Origin: Halomonas chromatireducens | GTDB taxonomy: Bacteria > Pseudomonadota > Gammaproteobacteria > Pseudomonadales > Halomonadaceae | Reading direction: 5' to 3' | DNA length: 64,000 nucleotides | NCBI RefSeq assembly: GCF_001545155.1 | Contig: NZ_CP014226.1 | Span: 2,308,378-2,372,377 of the forward strand | Shown: in pieces, positions 20,340-31,185 of the stretch | Layout: each line of letters opens with the position of its first letter | How positions within the stretch are numbered: the stretch's first letter is position 1 | Position numbers and translations under genes: made by a program | Notes under the pieces: generated by a model | The model's input: the letters and a program-made list of their open reading frames with translations, nothing else | Told to the model about the DNA's origin: nothing | The model's database searches: none

Positions 20340-22775
20340 TCAAAACGCGGTGGCACGGTAACCCGGAACGGCCTGTTCGAAATAGTCGCCGGCGTCGCCG
20401 CCGACGCCACCCAGCCCCTTCAGCACGAAGCGCAGGAAAATGCCGTGCTCGGTGACGTCATTATCGATCCGTGCGGTACCACTGTCATCGATCCAGCGGC
20501 GCCAGACGAGCTGCAGACCATAGCAGCAGTCGTTCCACTGCACACCCGCCAACTGGTCCAGAAAGCGGTCATTGGTGTAGTCGTACAGCGCCCGACCGAT
20601 CAGGTCCACCCGCGGCGATGCGTTCCAGGCAAACGACAGGTCGAACTCTTCACGATCGAAGTCACGAAACTCGTCATCGTCGGGCTCCACTGAAGGATCG
20701 AACCCTTGGAGTTCCCAGCGATAGCCAAGGTTCAATACGTGTCCGGCATCGGCACGATACTGTAGATAGGCCGAGCTGCGTTCGGTGCGCTGCTGCCGGT
20801 CATCGTAGATCCACTCCAGGCGGCTTCGCCAATGATCGTCGATCTGCCAGTCGAGCCGCGAGATCAGCGATGAACGATCCCGCGTGGCATTATAGTAACG
20901 CTCGAAATCCGACTCCGGTGGCAATGTATCGGGGTCGCCATCGAGATCGATGTTGCGGTCATCGAAGTAGAACGCCTGGCCCACCCCGAACGAAAGACGT
21001 TCACGCCCTCCTGCGTCCTCCAGCAGGCGTGACTCGAGGCCAACGGACAGCCGATTGAGGTCCCCCACCCGGTCCGAGCCGGAGAAACGATGAGGCGACC
21101 AGAGCTGATTCCAGGAGAAAGCGCGCTCGCTGGTATCGAAGACGGGGAAGTCACGCTGGTCCTGAACGGGTACGTAGGCATAGTTGAGCCGTGGCTCCAG
21201 GGTATGACGGTAGTCGCGACCGCCGAGATCCAGTTCCCGCTCGAAGACCAGCCCGCCGTCGATTGACGATACCGGCACAGCCCGCTGCAGCGAGGTATCC
21301 CGATCGATATCGCGCTGTCCATAGTCGAGGGCATAGGCGGTATAGAGCCACTCGACCCTGGGCTCGAGATAGCCCCAGCTCTCATCGAAGCGCCAGCCCG
21401 TTGCCGGAGATAGATGAAGTCGGCTGCCCACTGCTGCCTCCCGCTCCCGCGGAATGGCCACTTCGTCCACATCACGCCAGAAATAGGTGAGGTTGGAGCG
21501 CCACTGCTGATAGAACCCTCCCTCCTGGGTAAAGCGCGCGTTCGCCGTCAGGCTGGGAAGCCGATAGAACGGCTTGTCTCGTTCCCGCAGCGGATCGTCC
21601 AGCCGCTGAAACCCTTCGGCCCGGGCATCGAATTGCCAGACATCGCCAAGGTGCTGCAAACGGGCCAGGCGGTGCATGTTGGAGGGGTCATCGCCGAAGA
21701 TGCTGCCATAGTCGTCGAAGTAGCGGCCGTCGCTGGCACCACCGTAGCGCAGGTCATAGCGATTGCGCCGGTCGAAGTATCCGGAGTGCCGATAGTCGAT
21801 ATACCAGCGATCCTCGCCCTCGAAGCGGCGCGAGGCGGCATTGGGGTCGTCGCTGGAGCCGCCGCCATCGCTGGAAAGAAAGGCACCTTCGACCTGGCCG
21901 GCATCGGTGGGGAAGAGGTAGCGATACTCGCCCCCCAAGAGCAGGCCCCGGTCGGTGATCAGACGCGGGGTCAAGGTGGCATCGTGATTGGGCGCGATAT
22001 TCCAGTAGAACGGCTGGGCATAGTCCAGGGCACCGCCCGAGGCGCCAATCTCCGGCCACAGGAAGCCGGTATGGCGACGATCATCGATGGGGAAACGGAC
22101 CCAGGGCCAGTAGAAGACCGGCACCTGCCCCATCTCCAGGCGGGCATGCCGAGCAGTGCCGAAGCCCGTCTCGCGGTCGAGCACCAGGTCGCCGGTCACC
22201 AGGCGCCACATCTCGTCGCCCGGGTCGCAGGTGGTGAAGTTCGCCGCGGTCAACCGATAGCGGCCATCCTCCTGGCGCGCAAGCTGCAACGCATTGCCCC
22301 TCAGGCGCTGGTCGTGGATGACGTAGTGCGCCGAGTCGATATGGGCGGCATCGCTGACCAGAGAAACCTCGGCGGACTGCCCACGTACCAGCAGATTCTG
22401 GTCGCGTAACGCCAGCGGCCCCTCGGCAAACGCCTGCTCCCGCGAAGCCGGCACACTGACCTGGGGCGATTCCAGCTGACTGTCGCCTCGCCGCAGGATG
22501 ACTTCACCGCCCAGAATCGTCTCGCCTTCCTCGCCATAGAAGGCGCTATCGGATTCGGTACGCACCTGTTGGGGATCATCTGTTGCCGGCAGGCGGTACT
22601 CGGGCATCACATAGGTGCCACGACAGAGCGCCCCCGCCGGGCGAGCCTCGCCCCATGGGTGCCAGTCAAGCTGAACGCCCGGCAGGGGTTCCAGTGCCAC
22701 CGCCGACAGCGCGCCATAGGTCAGGCCGTATGTGATCAGGCCAGCGAGCGCTGCCCCTGCTTGTCCCTTGCCCAT
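20340..22775 (-). CDS. lptD: LPS-assembly outer membrane protein LptD
   Basis: Outer membrane beta-barrel that inserts lipopolysaccharide into the outer leaflet with LptE. The 811-residue chain starts with a signal peptide, has the periplasmic beta-jellyroll (about 75-210) and a large barrel. The four cysteines of the disulfide-rearranging family are present: Cys51, Cys183 and the pair Cys750-Cys751 (WNDCCYG). It heads the operon to surA and apaH, with the surA start 51 bp after its stop, and is divergent from amgK, as in Pseudomonas. A promoter with TATAAT lies about 33 nt upstream. Confidence 0.97.
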   Translation of the reverse strand: MGKGQAGAALAGLITYGLTYGALSAVALEPLPGVQLDWHPWGEARPAGALCRGTYVMPEYRLPATDDPQQVRTESDSAFYGEEGETILGGEVILRRGDSQLESPQVSVPASREQAFAEGPLALRDQNLLVRGQSAEVSLVSDAAHIDSAHYVIHDQRLRGNALQLARQEDGRYRLTAANFTTCDPGDEMWRLVTGDLVLDRETGFGTARHARLEMGQVPVFYWPWVRFPIDDRRHTGFLWPEIGASGGALDYAQPFYWNIAPNHDATLTPRLITDRGLLLGGEYRYLFPTDAGQVEGAFLSSDGGGSSDDPNAASRRFEGEDRWYIDYRHSGYFDRRNRYDLRYGGASDGRYFDDYGSIFGDDPSNMHRLARLQHLGDVWQFDARAEGFQRLDDPLRERDKPFYRLPSLTANARFTQEGGFYQQWRSNLTYFWRDVDEVAIPREREAAVGSRLHLSPATGWRFDESWGYLEPRVEWLYTAYALDYGQRDIDRDTSLQRAVPVSSIDGGLVFERELDLGGRDYRHTLEPRLNYAYVPVQDQRDFPVFDTSERAFSWNQLWSPHRFSGSDRVGDLNRLSVGLESRLLEDAGGRERLSFGVGQAFYFDDRNIDLDGDPDTLPPESDFERYYNATRDRSSLISRLDWQIDDHWRSRLEWIYDDRQQRTERSSAYLQYRADAGHVLNLGYRWELQGFDPSVEPDDDEFRDFDREEFDLSFAWNASPRVDLIGRALYDYTNDRFLDQLAGVQWNDCCYGLQLVWRRWIDDSGTARIDNDVTEHGIFLRFVLKGLGGVGGDAGDYFEQAVPGYRATAF

Positions 22776-22807
22776 GTTCCACGATGTCCTTGCGGGAGAG
22801 AATCGGT

Positions 22808-22835
22808 ATTATACAGACCCTACCCGGCCTGTCGT
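22808..22835 (-). promoter_or_regulatory. Predicted lptD promoter
   Basis: On the minus strand a perfect TATAAT (22808-22813) lies 33 bp before the lptD ATG; ACGACA (22830-22835), a fair -35, is 16 bp upstream of it. This would give a leader of about 25 nt. The 134-bp spacer to the divergent amgK must also hold its promoter, which I could not place. Confidence 0.6.
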
Positions 22836-22909
22836 ATGTGATTGAGCGAGCATGCGGCGGTGCCCAACGGGCGTCAACCGGCACCGCCCGACATCAGCAA
22901 GGAGCCCGC

Positions 22910-24621
<1,712 letters not shown>

Positions 24622-24668
24622 GTCATCCAGAGCGAGTAGCCCCGGGGATAGGTCGGAGAGGGGGTCCT

Positions 24669-24684
24669 ACGCCATGGATGGCGT
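24669..24684. repeat. Short perfect dyad in the murU-osmC spacer
   Basis: ACGCCAT and ATGGCGT flank a 2-nt centre in the 199-bp non-coding stretch 24622-24820. The stretch around it has a composed look (several GC-rich half-sites) without coding features, and could be a copy of a dispersed intergenic element or a protein-binding site. Only one copy is seen in this window. Confidence 0.35.
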
Positions 24685-24820
24685 CGGTAGCGCCCAGGGA
24701 AGGGTTTACAGCGCCCCCTCGCAGGCCTGTCGCCGGAGAAGCCTCGAGCGAAGCTGCAGGGCTTGACGCCGGCTGCTATGCTGCCGCCATTTCCCAACAT
24801 CCGAGAAGGAATCCCGCATC

Positions 24821-25240
24821 ATGAAAGCCAGCGTCAAATGGACCGATGGTCGTCAGTTCGTGACCGAATCCGGCAGCGGCCACAGCGTGGTCATCGATGG
24901 CCCCCCCGACCATGGCGGCCGCAACACCGGCCCTCGCCCCATGGAGATGCTGCTGATGGGGATGGGTGCCTGCGCCTCCTTCGACGTACTGGAGATACTC
25001 GACAAGTCGCGTGCCGCGGTGACCGACTGCGTGGCACAGGTGGAGGCCGAGCGCGCCGATGCCGTGCCGGCGGTCTTCACCAAGATCCACATTCACTTCA
25101 CCGTGGCAGGCCACAGCCTGAAGGAGAGCCAGGTGAAGCGCGCCGTGGAACTCTCCGCCGAGAAATACTGCAGCGCCTCCATCATGCTGGCCAAGGGCGG
25201 CGTTGACATCAGCCACTCCTATACCATCGTGGATGCCTGA
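24821..25240 (+). CDS. OsmC family protein (YhfA-like)
   Basis: A 139-residue OsmC-fold protein. The two cysteines typical for the peroxide-reacting branch are present: one in MGACASFDV near residue 45 and one in EKYCSASIM near 112. The RPMEMLLMGMGACAS wording is that of the YhfA-type subgroup, whose role is unclear, while true OsmC and Ohr proteins reduce organic hydroperoxides. The gene stands alone between murU (199-bp gap) and the convergent coq7. Confidence 0.85.
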   Translation: MKASVKWTDGRQFVTESGSGHSVVIDGPPDHGGRNTGPRPMEMLLMGMGACASFDVLEILDKSRAAVTDCVAQVEAERADAVPAVFTKIHIHFTVAGHSLKESQVKRAVELSAEKYCSASIMLAKGGVDISHSYTIVDA

Positions 25241-25246
25241 AGGCGC

Positions 25247-25278
25247 CGACTGGCCTAGGCTGGCCTCTGGGCCAGTCG
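25247..25278. terminator. Hairpin between convergent osmC-like gene and coq7
   Basis: CGACTGGCC and GGCCAGTCG form a perfect 9-bp stem with a 14-nt loop in the 49-bp space between the two stop codons. No T-run follows on either strand, so it is a terminator-like hairpin rather than a standard rho-independent terminator. Confidence 0.45.
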
Positions 25279-25289
25279 AAGGATGACGT

Positions 25290-25934
25290 TCAGATCCGGT
25301 AGACGCTCTTGGTCATCACCTTGGACATCAATGACATGCCGAACTTGACCGGCGCAGGAAAACGGGCACCGCCGGCTTCCAGCGCGAGCTGGGCATGGTG
25401 TGCCTCGTCGATGGCCATCTGGCGCAGCACGGCCCGGGAGCGGTGGTCGCCCGGCGGCAGAGTCTCCAGATGCTCGTTCAGATGCTTGCCCACCTGCTCT
25501 TCGGTCGCCGCGACAAAACCGAGACTGACACGATCGCCCACCGCGCCGGCCACGGCGCCTAGCCCGAAGGAAGCCGCATAGAACAGCGGATTGAGCAGGC
25601 TGGTACGGCCACCCAGCTCCTGCAGTCGCTCATCGCACCAGGCCAGGTGATCGATCTCCTCCTGGGCCGAGTGCTCCATCTGCTCCCGCACCTCGGGTAG
25701 CTTGGCGGTGCATCCCTGCCCCTGGTAGAGCGCCTGGGCACACACCTCGCCGGTATGGTTGACGCGCATCAGCCCAGCGGCGTGGCGGCGCTCGTCCAAG
25801 GTCATGGGGTCATCGTCGATGTCCGCTGTGACCGGTGACGGTCGCGACGAGCGAGCAGCGTGGGGCACCAGGGTGCGCAGTACGGTATCGAACTGATGAA
25901 TCAGCGTATCGGCATGGGTCAGCTTGCGGCTCAT
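25290..25934 (-). CDS. coq7: Demethoxyubiquinone hydroxylase Coq7 (UbiF-replacing type)
   Basis: Di-iron monooxygenase that hydroxylates the quinone ring in ubiquinone synthesis, used instead of the flavoprotein UbiF in many gammaproteobacteria. The 214-residue chain has the two EXXH-containing metal sites ([11 protein letters not shown] near residue 93 and [11 protein letters not shown] near 180) and the glutamate of NHTGEVCAQ near 62. The hydrophobic surface [15 protein letters not shown] is the usual membrane contact. It is followed on the minus strand by a convergent OsmC gene. Confidence 0.95.
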   Translation of the reverse strand: MSRKLTHADTLIHQFDTVLRTLVPHAARSSRPSPVTADIDDDPMTLDERRHAAGLMRVNHTGEVCAQALYQGQGCTAKLPEVREQMEHSAQEEIDHLAWCDERLQELGGRTSLLNPLFYAASFGLGAVAGAVGDRVSLGFVAATEEQVGKHLNEHLETLPPGDHRSRAVLRQMAIDEAHHAQLALEAGGARFPAPVKFGMSLMSKVMTKSVYRI

Positions 25935-26014
25935 GACACCCTCGTTTCAGCACAGACGAATCACAAAGTTGGCCCGGCCGAGACTCTCATCCCGGTAGCG
26001 CCGGCTGTCGGCTA

Positions 26015-26046
26015 CGCAAACGCCACCCTGACGGGTGGCGTTTGCG
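26015..26046. terminator. Perfect 14-bp hairpin downstream of the HIT gene
   Basis: CGCAAACGCCACC(C) pairs with its exact complement around a TGAC loop. It lies between the end of the HIT gene (26105) and the start of coq7 (25934). T-runs are only three long, so termination efficiency is uncertain. The A/T triplets inside the stem resemble those in the terminators at 2605 and 45822. Confidence 0.6.
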
Positions 26047-26104
26047 GTATGCACCTGATGCGTCGCACGCCTCGACGCGCGCGACTCTCATCGCAAAGCG
26101 CCGG

Positions 26105-26446
26105 CTAGCCAGCCGGCCAAGTAAAGCGTCGACCGCCCATCAGGTGCATATGAATATGATAGACCGTTTGTCCACCCTGGTCATTGCAGTTCATTACCAC
26201 GCGATACCCTTCTTCCGCGAAGCCACGCTCCTTCGCCAACCGGGCCGCGGTGTACTGGAGCCGGCCGATCAGGGCAAGGTCAGCCTCTTCGATGTCGTTC
26301 AAGGTAGCGATGTGCTGCTTGGGTATGATCAGGATGTGGGTGGGCGCCTGGGGATTGATGTCGTTGAACGCGAGGACATGCTCGTCCTCGTAAACGATAT
26401 CAGCGGGAATCTCTCGTTTGATGATCTTGCAGAACAGGCAATCCAT
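26105..26446 (-). CDS. hinT: HIT family purine nucleotide phosphoramidase (HinT)
   Basis: A 113-residue histidine-triad protein that hydrolyses adenosine 5'-phosphoramidates such as AMP-lysine. The opening [16 protein letters not shown] and the catalytic HIHMHLMGG near residue 100 are the family marks. The ATG at 26446 is preferred because AGGAG lies 10 nt upstream, while the ATG at 26455 is only one base from it. The gene follows prkB on the same strand, 45 bp away, and is transcribed toward coq7. Confidence 0.93.
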   Translation of the reverse strand: MDCLFCKIIKREIPADIVYEDEHVLAFNDINPQAPTHILIIPKQHIATLNDIEEADLALIGRLQYTAARLAKERGFAEEGYRVVMNCNDQGGQTVYHIHMHLMGGRRFTWPAG

Positions 26447-26491
26447 CGATCTCATGCTCCTGTTGTCGTGAAGATAAGAGCCAAACGGCGC

Positions 26492-27364
26492 TCAGCGAAA
26501 GCGCCGCTGTGCCAGCAGATGACGCACCAGCGGCGCCAGTATCAGCTCGATGGCCAATGACATCCTTGCACCAGGTACGACCAATGTGTGCGGGCGACTC
26601 ATGAAAGAGTCCTGGATCATCGCCAGCAGCCACGGAAAATCCACGGTGGAGGGGTCACGAAAGCGGATCACCACGAAGGACTCGGCGTCATTGGGGATGT
26701 CCTGCACCTCGAAGGGATTGGATGTGTCCACCGTAGGCACGCGCTGGAAGTTGATATGGGTGCGGGAGAACTGCGGCTGGATGTAGCGCACGTAGTCACC
26801 CATGCGCCCCAGGATCGTATCGATGACCGCTTCCTGGGAGTAGCCGCGCATCTTGATGTCGCGATCGATCTTCTGGATCCACTCCAGGTTCATGGTCGGC
26901 GCCACACCCACCAACAGGTCCACGTGCCGGGCAATATCGTGCTCGGCGGTGACCAGACCGCCATGCAGCCCTTCGTAGAAGAGCAGATCGGTACCACAGG
27001 GCAGCGGCTGCCACTCGGTGAAGGTGCCGACCCGGTAGCCGGCCTCGATCATCTGCTTGTCTTCGGCGTGGATGTAGTGACGAAAGGTACCGGTGCCGTG
27101 CTCGCCATACTCCAGGAACAGTGTCTCGAGCCGGTCCAGCAGGTTGGCCTCCACGGCGAAGTGGGACAGCTCGTCCTTGCGCTCGGGCTCTTCGCGGAAG
27201 ATGCGCGCCAGCTCATCCCGCGTGTAACGATGGAAGGCATCGCCATCGACGATGGCGGCATGCACGTCCTCCCTGGCAAACATCCGCTCGAAGGTTCGCT
27301 TCACCGTCGTGGTGCCGGCCCCGGAGGAGCCCGTCACGGCAATGATTGGATACTCGCGCGACAT
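26492..27364 (-). CDS. prkB: Phosphoribulokinase-like protein PrkB
   Basis: A 290-residue P-loop kinase of the PrkB branch of the phosphoribulokinase family, nearly equal in length to the E. coli PrkB (289). Walker A is VTGSSGAGTTTVKR near residue 9; later marks are DGDAFHRYTR and FYEGLHGGL. No RuBisCO or other Calvin-cycle gene is in the window, and in heterotrophic gammaproteobacteria the substrate of PrkB is not settled. The ATG at 27364 overlaps the upstream thioesterase stop by one base (TGATG), so they are coupled. Confidence 0.9.
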   Translation of the reverse strand: MSREYPIIAVTGSSGAGTTTVKRTFERMFAREDVHAAIVDGDAFHRYTRDELARIFREEPERKDELSHFAVEANLLDRLETLFLEYGEHGTGTFRHYIHAEDKQMIEAGYRVGTFTEWQPLPCGTDLLFYEGLHGGLVTAEHDIARHVDLLVGVAPTMNLEWIQKIDRDIKMRGYSQEAVIDTILGRMGDYVRYIQPQFSRTHINFQRVPTVDTSNPFEVQDIPNDAESFVVIRFRDPSTVDFPWLLAMIQDSFMSRPHTLVVPGARMSLAIELILAPLVRHLLAQRRFR

Positions 27365-27810
27365 CAGGCGCTCTCCGCCCCGGTAATGGCCTGGTACACG
27401 GCATCGGGTATCGCGACGCTGCGCCCCTGGGCAGGATCGACCAGCACGACGTTAAGACGCGCGGTAGCCACCGGCCGACCGCCTTCGGCATGACACACGC
27501 GATGATAGACGACAATTGCCTTGCCGGTCGGTGCCGGGATCGCCGTCTCTACCACCAGGGCATCGGGCCAGCGCGCCTCGGACTGATATTGCACGGCAAG
27601 GTCTGCCACCACGCTGGAATAGCCGCCCATGTCCCATTCGGTGAGCCCGAGAGCACCAAATGCTTGAATGCGCGCTTCGTGGAGCAGCGAAACCAGGGTG
27701 TCGTGTCCAAGGTGGCGGCCGTAGTTCATGTCGGTAATGCGCACCGACAATGGTTGACGGTGTACGATAGCCGCTTCGGGAAATACCAGCTTGATGCGGT
27801 CCATCCTCAC
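27364..27810 (-). CDS. Hotdog-fold acyl-CoA thioesterase (4HBT family)
   Basis: A 148-residue 4-hydroxybenzoyl-CoA thioesterase-like protein. The line ITDMNYGRHLGHDTLVSLLHEAR near residue 27, given here as the short parts ITDMNYGRHLG and LLHEAR, is the hotdog helix region with an active-site acid or His, and the beta-sheet follows (LAVQYQSEARWPD). The acyl substrate is unknown. GGGAGTGAGG precedes the ATG. It sits between purD (41 bp downstream) and the coupled prkB, suggesting a transcript that includes prkB and hinT. Confidence 0.8.
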   Translation of the reverse strand: MRMDRIKLVFPEAAIVHRQPLSVRITDMNYGRHLGHDTLVSLLHEARIQAFGALGLTEWDMGGYSSVVADLAVQYQSEARWPDALVVETAIPAPTGKAIVVYHRVCHAEGGRPVATARLNVVLVDPAQGRSVAIPDAVYQAITGAESA

Positions 27811-27851
27811 TCCCTGTTTTCTTGTTGTCGGTCAGTACAGGCAGGCGATGA

Positions 27852-29147
27852 TCAGCCTGCCTGCTTTTCACGGGAAATTGCCCGATGTGCGATATCGCGG
27901 CGATAGTGGATATCCGGCCAGCGAATGGCGTCAACCCCTTCATAGGCCAGGTCGCGCGCCCGGGATACGCCATCACCCAGGGCCGTGACACAGAGCACTC
28001 GCCCGCCCGCGGTGACCACATTGCCCCCGTCGTCTTCGGCCGTACCGGCATGGAATACCTTGCAACCCGTGTTTTCCGCCGCCTCGAGCCCCTCGATGAT
28101 GTCACCCTTGTGGTACTCACTCGGATAGCCTCCGGCCGCCAGCACCACCCCCACCGCGACTCGACTGTCCCAGTCGCAGGTCTGTCCCGCCAGCTCCCCG
28201 TTCGCCCCGGCCAGGCAGAGCTCGGCCAGGTCTGACCGCAGGCGCAGCATGATCGGCTGGGTTTCCGGGTCGCCAAAGCGACAGTTGTATTCGATGACCC
28301 TGGGGTTGCCCTCGACGTCGATCATCAAACCCGCATAGAGAAAACCGCTGTACGGATGCCCCTCCGCCGCCATGCCGTGAACCGTGGGCATGATCACATC
28401 CTGCATGATCCGCTCGTGGACCGCTTCGGTCACCACCGGTGCCGGCGAGTAGGCGCCCATGCCACCGGTATTGGGCCCTTCGTCGCCATCAAGCGCCCGC
28501 TTGTGGTCCTGGCTGGTCGCCATGGGGAGCACGCTCTTGCCATCGACCATGACGATGAAGCTTGCCTCCTCACCCTCGAGGAACTCCTCGATCACCACCC
28601 GGGCCCCGGCGTCGCCAAAGGCATTGGCCTCCAGCATGTCACGTACGGCTGCCTCCGCCTCGCCCAGGGACATGGCAACGATGACACCCTTGCCCGCCGC
28701 CAGGCCATCTGCCTTGATCACGATGGGTGCGCCCTGCTCAGCCAGATAGGCCAGTGCCGGCTCGACCTCGGTAAAGGTGCGGTAGGCAGCGGTAGGAATG
28801 GCATGGCGCGCCAGGAAGTCCTTGGTGAAGGACTTCGATCCTTCGAGCTGGGCCGCCCCGGCGGTGGGACCGAAAATGACCAGGCCCGCCTCGCGAAAGC
28901 GATCCACGATGCCCGCGACCAGCGGCGCCTCCGGGCCAACGATGGTCAGGTCGATGGCTTCTTCCCTAGCGAACGTCACCAAGCCATCCAGGTCGACCGC
29001 ATCGATGGCGATATTGGCCACGCCCGCTTCTCCGGCGGTACCGGCATTGCCGGGGGCCACGAAAACATCTTCGACGCGAGGCGACTGGGCGACCTTCCAG
29101 GCCAGGGCATGTTCGCGGCCACCGCCGCCGATGATCAATACCTTCAT
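27852..29147 (-). CDS. purD: Phosphoribosylamine-glycine ligase PurD
   Basis: ATP-grasp ligase that makes glycinamide ribonucleotide, the second step of purine synthesis. The 431 residues match the family in length. The N-terminal domain begins [15 protein letters not shown]; the ATP-grasp region has [12 protein letters not shown], and the magnesium-binding [12 protein letters not shown] lies near residue 285. It is preceded by phaR with a 140-bp gap that holds a strong hairpin (29190-29224), 43 bp before its start, possibly part of its leader. Confidence 0.97.
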   Translation of the reverse strand: MKVLIIGGGGREHALAWKVAQSPRVEDVFVAPGNAGTAGEAGVANIAIDAVDLDGLVTFAREEAIDLTIVGPEAPLVAGIVDRFREAGLVIFGPTAGAAQLEGSKSFTKDFLARHAIPTAAYRTFTEVEPALAYLAEQGAPIVIKADGLAAGKGVIVAMSLGEAEAAVRDMLEANAFGDAGARVVIEEFLEGEEASFIVMVDGKSVLPMATSQDHKRALDGDEGPNTGGMGAYSPAPVVTEAVHERIMQDVIMPTVHGMAAEGHPYSGFLYAGLMIDVEGNPRVIEYNCRFGDPETQPIMLRLRSDLAELCLAGANGELAGQTCDWDSRVAVGVVLAAGGYPSEYHKGDIIEGLEAAENTGCKVFHAGTAEDDGGNVVTAGGRVLCVTALGDGVSRARDLAYEGVDAIRWPDIHYRRDIAHRAISREKQAG

Positions 29148-29189
29148 CCGCTACACTACCTATCGCTGACTGGGTGAAACCGGGCTCAG

Positions 29190-29224
29190 ACGAGACCTGG
29201 CCGGGGGGGCAGGCCGGACCTCGT
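29190..29224. other. Long hairpin in the purD upstream region
   Basis: ACGAGACCTGGCC and GGCCGGACCTCGT can pair over 13 positions with two G-T pairs and one mismatch, around a 9-nt loop rich in G on the plus strand. On the minus strand a T6 run lies before, not after, the hairpin, so it is not a standard terminator of the phaR transcript. If purD is transcribed from upstream, this would be a leader structure 43 nt before the ATG. Confidence 0.45.
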
Positions 29225-29287
29225 GAAAAAACGGGCGTGGAAAACAAAGCGGCATTATGTCAGAAAGCCACCGTCGACGCGCGCCGC

Positions 29288-29767
29288 TCAGGACTTCTTG
29301 GGATCCTCGTCCTTCTGATCGGGCTTGTCATCATGGTTGGCCTGCCCTTGGCCGATGGTCTTCTGCCAGAAACGCATATTCTCCTCTGCCATCTCGCGCA
29401 TCAGGTCCATGGGCGAATGCCGCATGGCCTGCTGCCATTGATCCTGCATGCGCTGCTGCTGCTCGAGCATCAACTGTGTCCCCTGCTCAAGATAACGCGC
29501 CAGGGGAAGCGGTTGAGCCATGTCGTAGACACGGATGAACTGGGCCAGCAAGTCGTTGGAGAAGACTTCGGAATCCCCATCCGCCTGCTCCTGCTCGATG
29601 ATGATCGACAGCAGGATGGTGCGGGTAAGGTCCTCGCCGCTTTTTGCGTCCTCGACTCGGAATGGCTCTTCGTCGAGGATCAGACGACGCAGATCTTCAA
29701 GCGTCACATAGCGACTCTGTTGCGTATCATAGAGCCTACGGTTGGCATACTTGCGAATCACGCGCAC
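29288..29767 (-). CDS. phaR: Polyhydroxyalkanoate synthesis repressor PhaR
   Basis: A 159-residue regulator that represses phasin and PHA genes until polymer granules titrate it. The N-terminal PHB_acc_N domain is clear (RVIRKYANRRLYDT, then YVTLEDLRRLI) and is followed by the PHB accumulation domain (about 60-100) and a Gln/Met-rich helical tail ending in an acidic and lysine-rich stretch. The GTG at 29767 is chosen because AAGGAG lies 7 nt upstream; an ATG 18 codons earlier would add residues not seen in the family. It is divergent from rsmE. The phaR gene implies that the organism makes PHA, although no synthase is in the window. Confidence 0.93.
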   Translation of the reverse strand: MRVIRKYANRRLYDTQQSRYVTLEDLRRLILDEEPFRVEDAKSGEDLTRTILLSIIIEQEQADGDSEVFSNDLLAQFIRVYDMAQPLPLARYLEQGTQLMLEQQQRMQDQWQQAMRHSPMDLMREMAEENMRFWQKTIGQGQANHDDKPDQKDEDPKKS

Positions 29768-29864
29768 GATGGCACTCCTTGTTCTTGAAAGGCAGGCTTG
29801 CCCTTTGCTGCTATTGTGCATCGCGCCACCGTCCTTGCAAATCGAACCGAATTAACGAGACCCG

Positions 29865-30578
29865 ATGAATCTGATCCTGCTAGCCCCCGGTGACATTGAA
29901 CATGGCCAACAGGCGTGCATTCGAGACCCTCGCCGCCTGCGCCATCTCAAGGAAGTGCATCGCGCCCGAATCGGAGATTCCATGACCCTGGGTGTGGCAG
30001 GCGGGGGAATCGGCCGTGGTGAACTGCTGGCACTTGATGAAGAGGAAGCACGCTTTGCCCTCTCCACCCTGAACACGCCACCTCCGCCGCCGCTGCCGGT
30101 ACACCTCGTTCTAGCACTGCCGCGTCCACGGATGCTGGCCAGGAGCCTCGAGCACGTCACGGCGCTTGGGGTGAAGACGATCACGCTGCTGCACTCGAGA
30201 AGAGTGGAAAAGAGCTACTGGCAGTCGCCGGAACTCGCCCCTGACAAGATAAACGGCCATCTCGTGCTGGGACTGGAGCAGGCCCGGGACACAGTAATGC
30301 CCAAGGTGAATCTCGCCAAGGGGTTTCGACCCTTCGTCGAGGATGTGCTGCCGGGGCTTCTCGAGACCCGGCGTGGCCTGCTGGCACACCCGGGGATGCC
30401 GCAGGCCTGCCCTCGGGGCATAGACGAACCGGTCGTGCTAGTGGTCGGCCCCGAAGGAGGGTTCATTCCCTTCGAGGTGGAGCGACTCCTCGAGGCCGGC
30501 TGCGAGGGCATACACCTGGGGCCGCGGATCCTGCGGGTTGAGACCGCAGTGACCGCGCTGCTGGCCCGGCTTTTCTAG
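29865..30578 (+). CDS. rsmE: 16S rRNA m3U1498 methyltransferase RsmE
   Basis: SPOUT-fold methyltransferase that makes N3-methyluridine at position 1498 of 16S rRNA. The 237-residue chain has an N-terminal PUA-like part (about 1-70) and the C-terminal knot with VVGPEGGFIPFEVE near residue 195 and LGPRILRVETAV near 220. Its stop is 4 bp from the end of the convergent retropepsin-like gene, leaving no room for a separate terminator. Confidence 0.95.
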   Translation: MNLILLAPGDIEHGQQACIRDPRRLRHLKEVHRARIGDSMTLGVAGGGIGRGELLALDEEEARFALSTLNTPPPPPLPVHLVLALPRPRMLARSLEHVTALGVKTITLLHSRRVEKSYWQSPELAPDKINGHLVLGLEQARDTVMPKVNLAKGFRPFVEDVLPGLLETRRGLLAHPGMPQACPRGIDEPVVLVVGPEGGFIPFEVERLLEAGCEGIHLGPRILRVETAVTALLARLF

Positions 30579-30582
30579 CGCG

Positions 30583-31185
30583 TCATTCCGTCTCGTCGCC
30601 GCCCCCTTCTCTCTCTTCACCATTGCTGTCGTAGCGCTTCACCTCGGTATCTTCGTCACACTCGGCCGCATTGAGGAAGGTACGGGTCACGTCGAGCAGC
30701 CCCAGATGACCAATGGTGCGCCGCCCCAGCAGCAGCGGATAGTGCATCTCCTCCCGGTTGCGCAGCCCGACCTGCTCCTCATAGACGGCTCGCCCCAGGC
30801 AGATTTTCATCAGTACCACCAGCCGTTCGTCGCGGCCGCCCGCACCACGCACGCGAATGTCGCGGTAAAGCGGCCGCTCCAGCGTTTCGGAGAACGTCTC
30901 CCCGCTGGCCTCGTCCACGAGCTCCAGGCGAAAACGCACCCACTCCTCGCCCTCCTTTTCGAAGCGTTCGATATCACGGGCATCGAGCGACGAGGTAAGC
31001 GCGCCGCTGTCGAGCTTGGCCTTCACCTCGACCCCCCAAGGTTCCAGGGTCGCCTTCTCGACCCAGCCGAAGACCTCCTCCCCCATTGCGGCGGGGGCAA
31101 GGACAAACAGCAGCCAACCCCCAAGCGCCTGCACGAATCGCCTCCGGAGCCACGCCGTCCGGTACGACAATACATATCCTTTCAT
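30583..31185 (-). CDS. Exported retropepsin-like / putative zinc protease domain protein
   Basis: A 200-residue protein with a cleavable-looking signal peptide (positive start, hydrophobic core WLLFVLAP, end near residue 35) and one domain of the family annotated as ATP-dependent zinc protease or RimK-associated. The core VKAKLDSGALTSSLDA resembles the Asp-Ser/Thr-Gly-Ala site of retropepsin-like aspartic peptidases, and PLLLGRRTIG is the second family motif. The older zinc protease name is not supported by any zinc motif. The C-terminal 20 residues are acidic. The ATG at 31185 has GGGAG at 6 nt. It is convergent with rsmE. Confidence 0.8.
   Translation of the reverse strand: MKGYVLSYRTAWLRRRFVQALGGWLLFVLAPAAMGEEVFGWVEKATLEPWGVEVKAKLDSGALTSSLDARDIERFEKEGEEWVRFRLELVDEASGETFSETLERPLYRDIRVRGAGGRDERLVVLMKICLGRAVYEEQVGLRNREEMHYPLLLGRRTIGHLGLLDVTRTFLNAAECDEDTEVKRYDSNGEEREGGGDETE

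Noticed and set aside
26588..27493. A 301-codon plus-strand frame across prkB
   Set aside because: Antisense to prkB, whose P-loop and length are clear.
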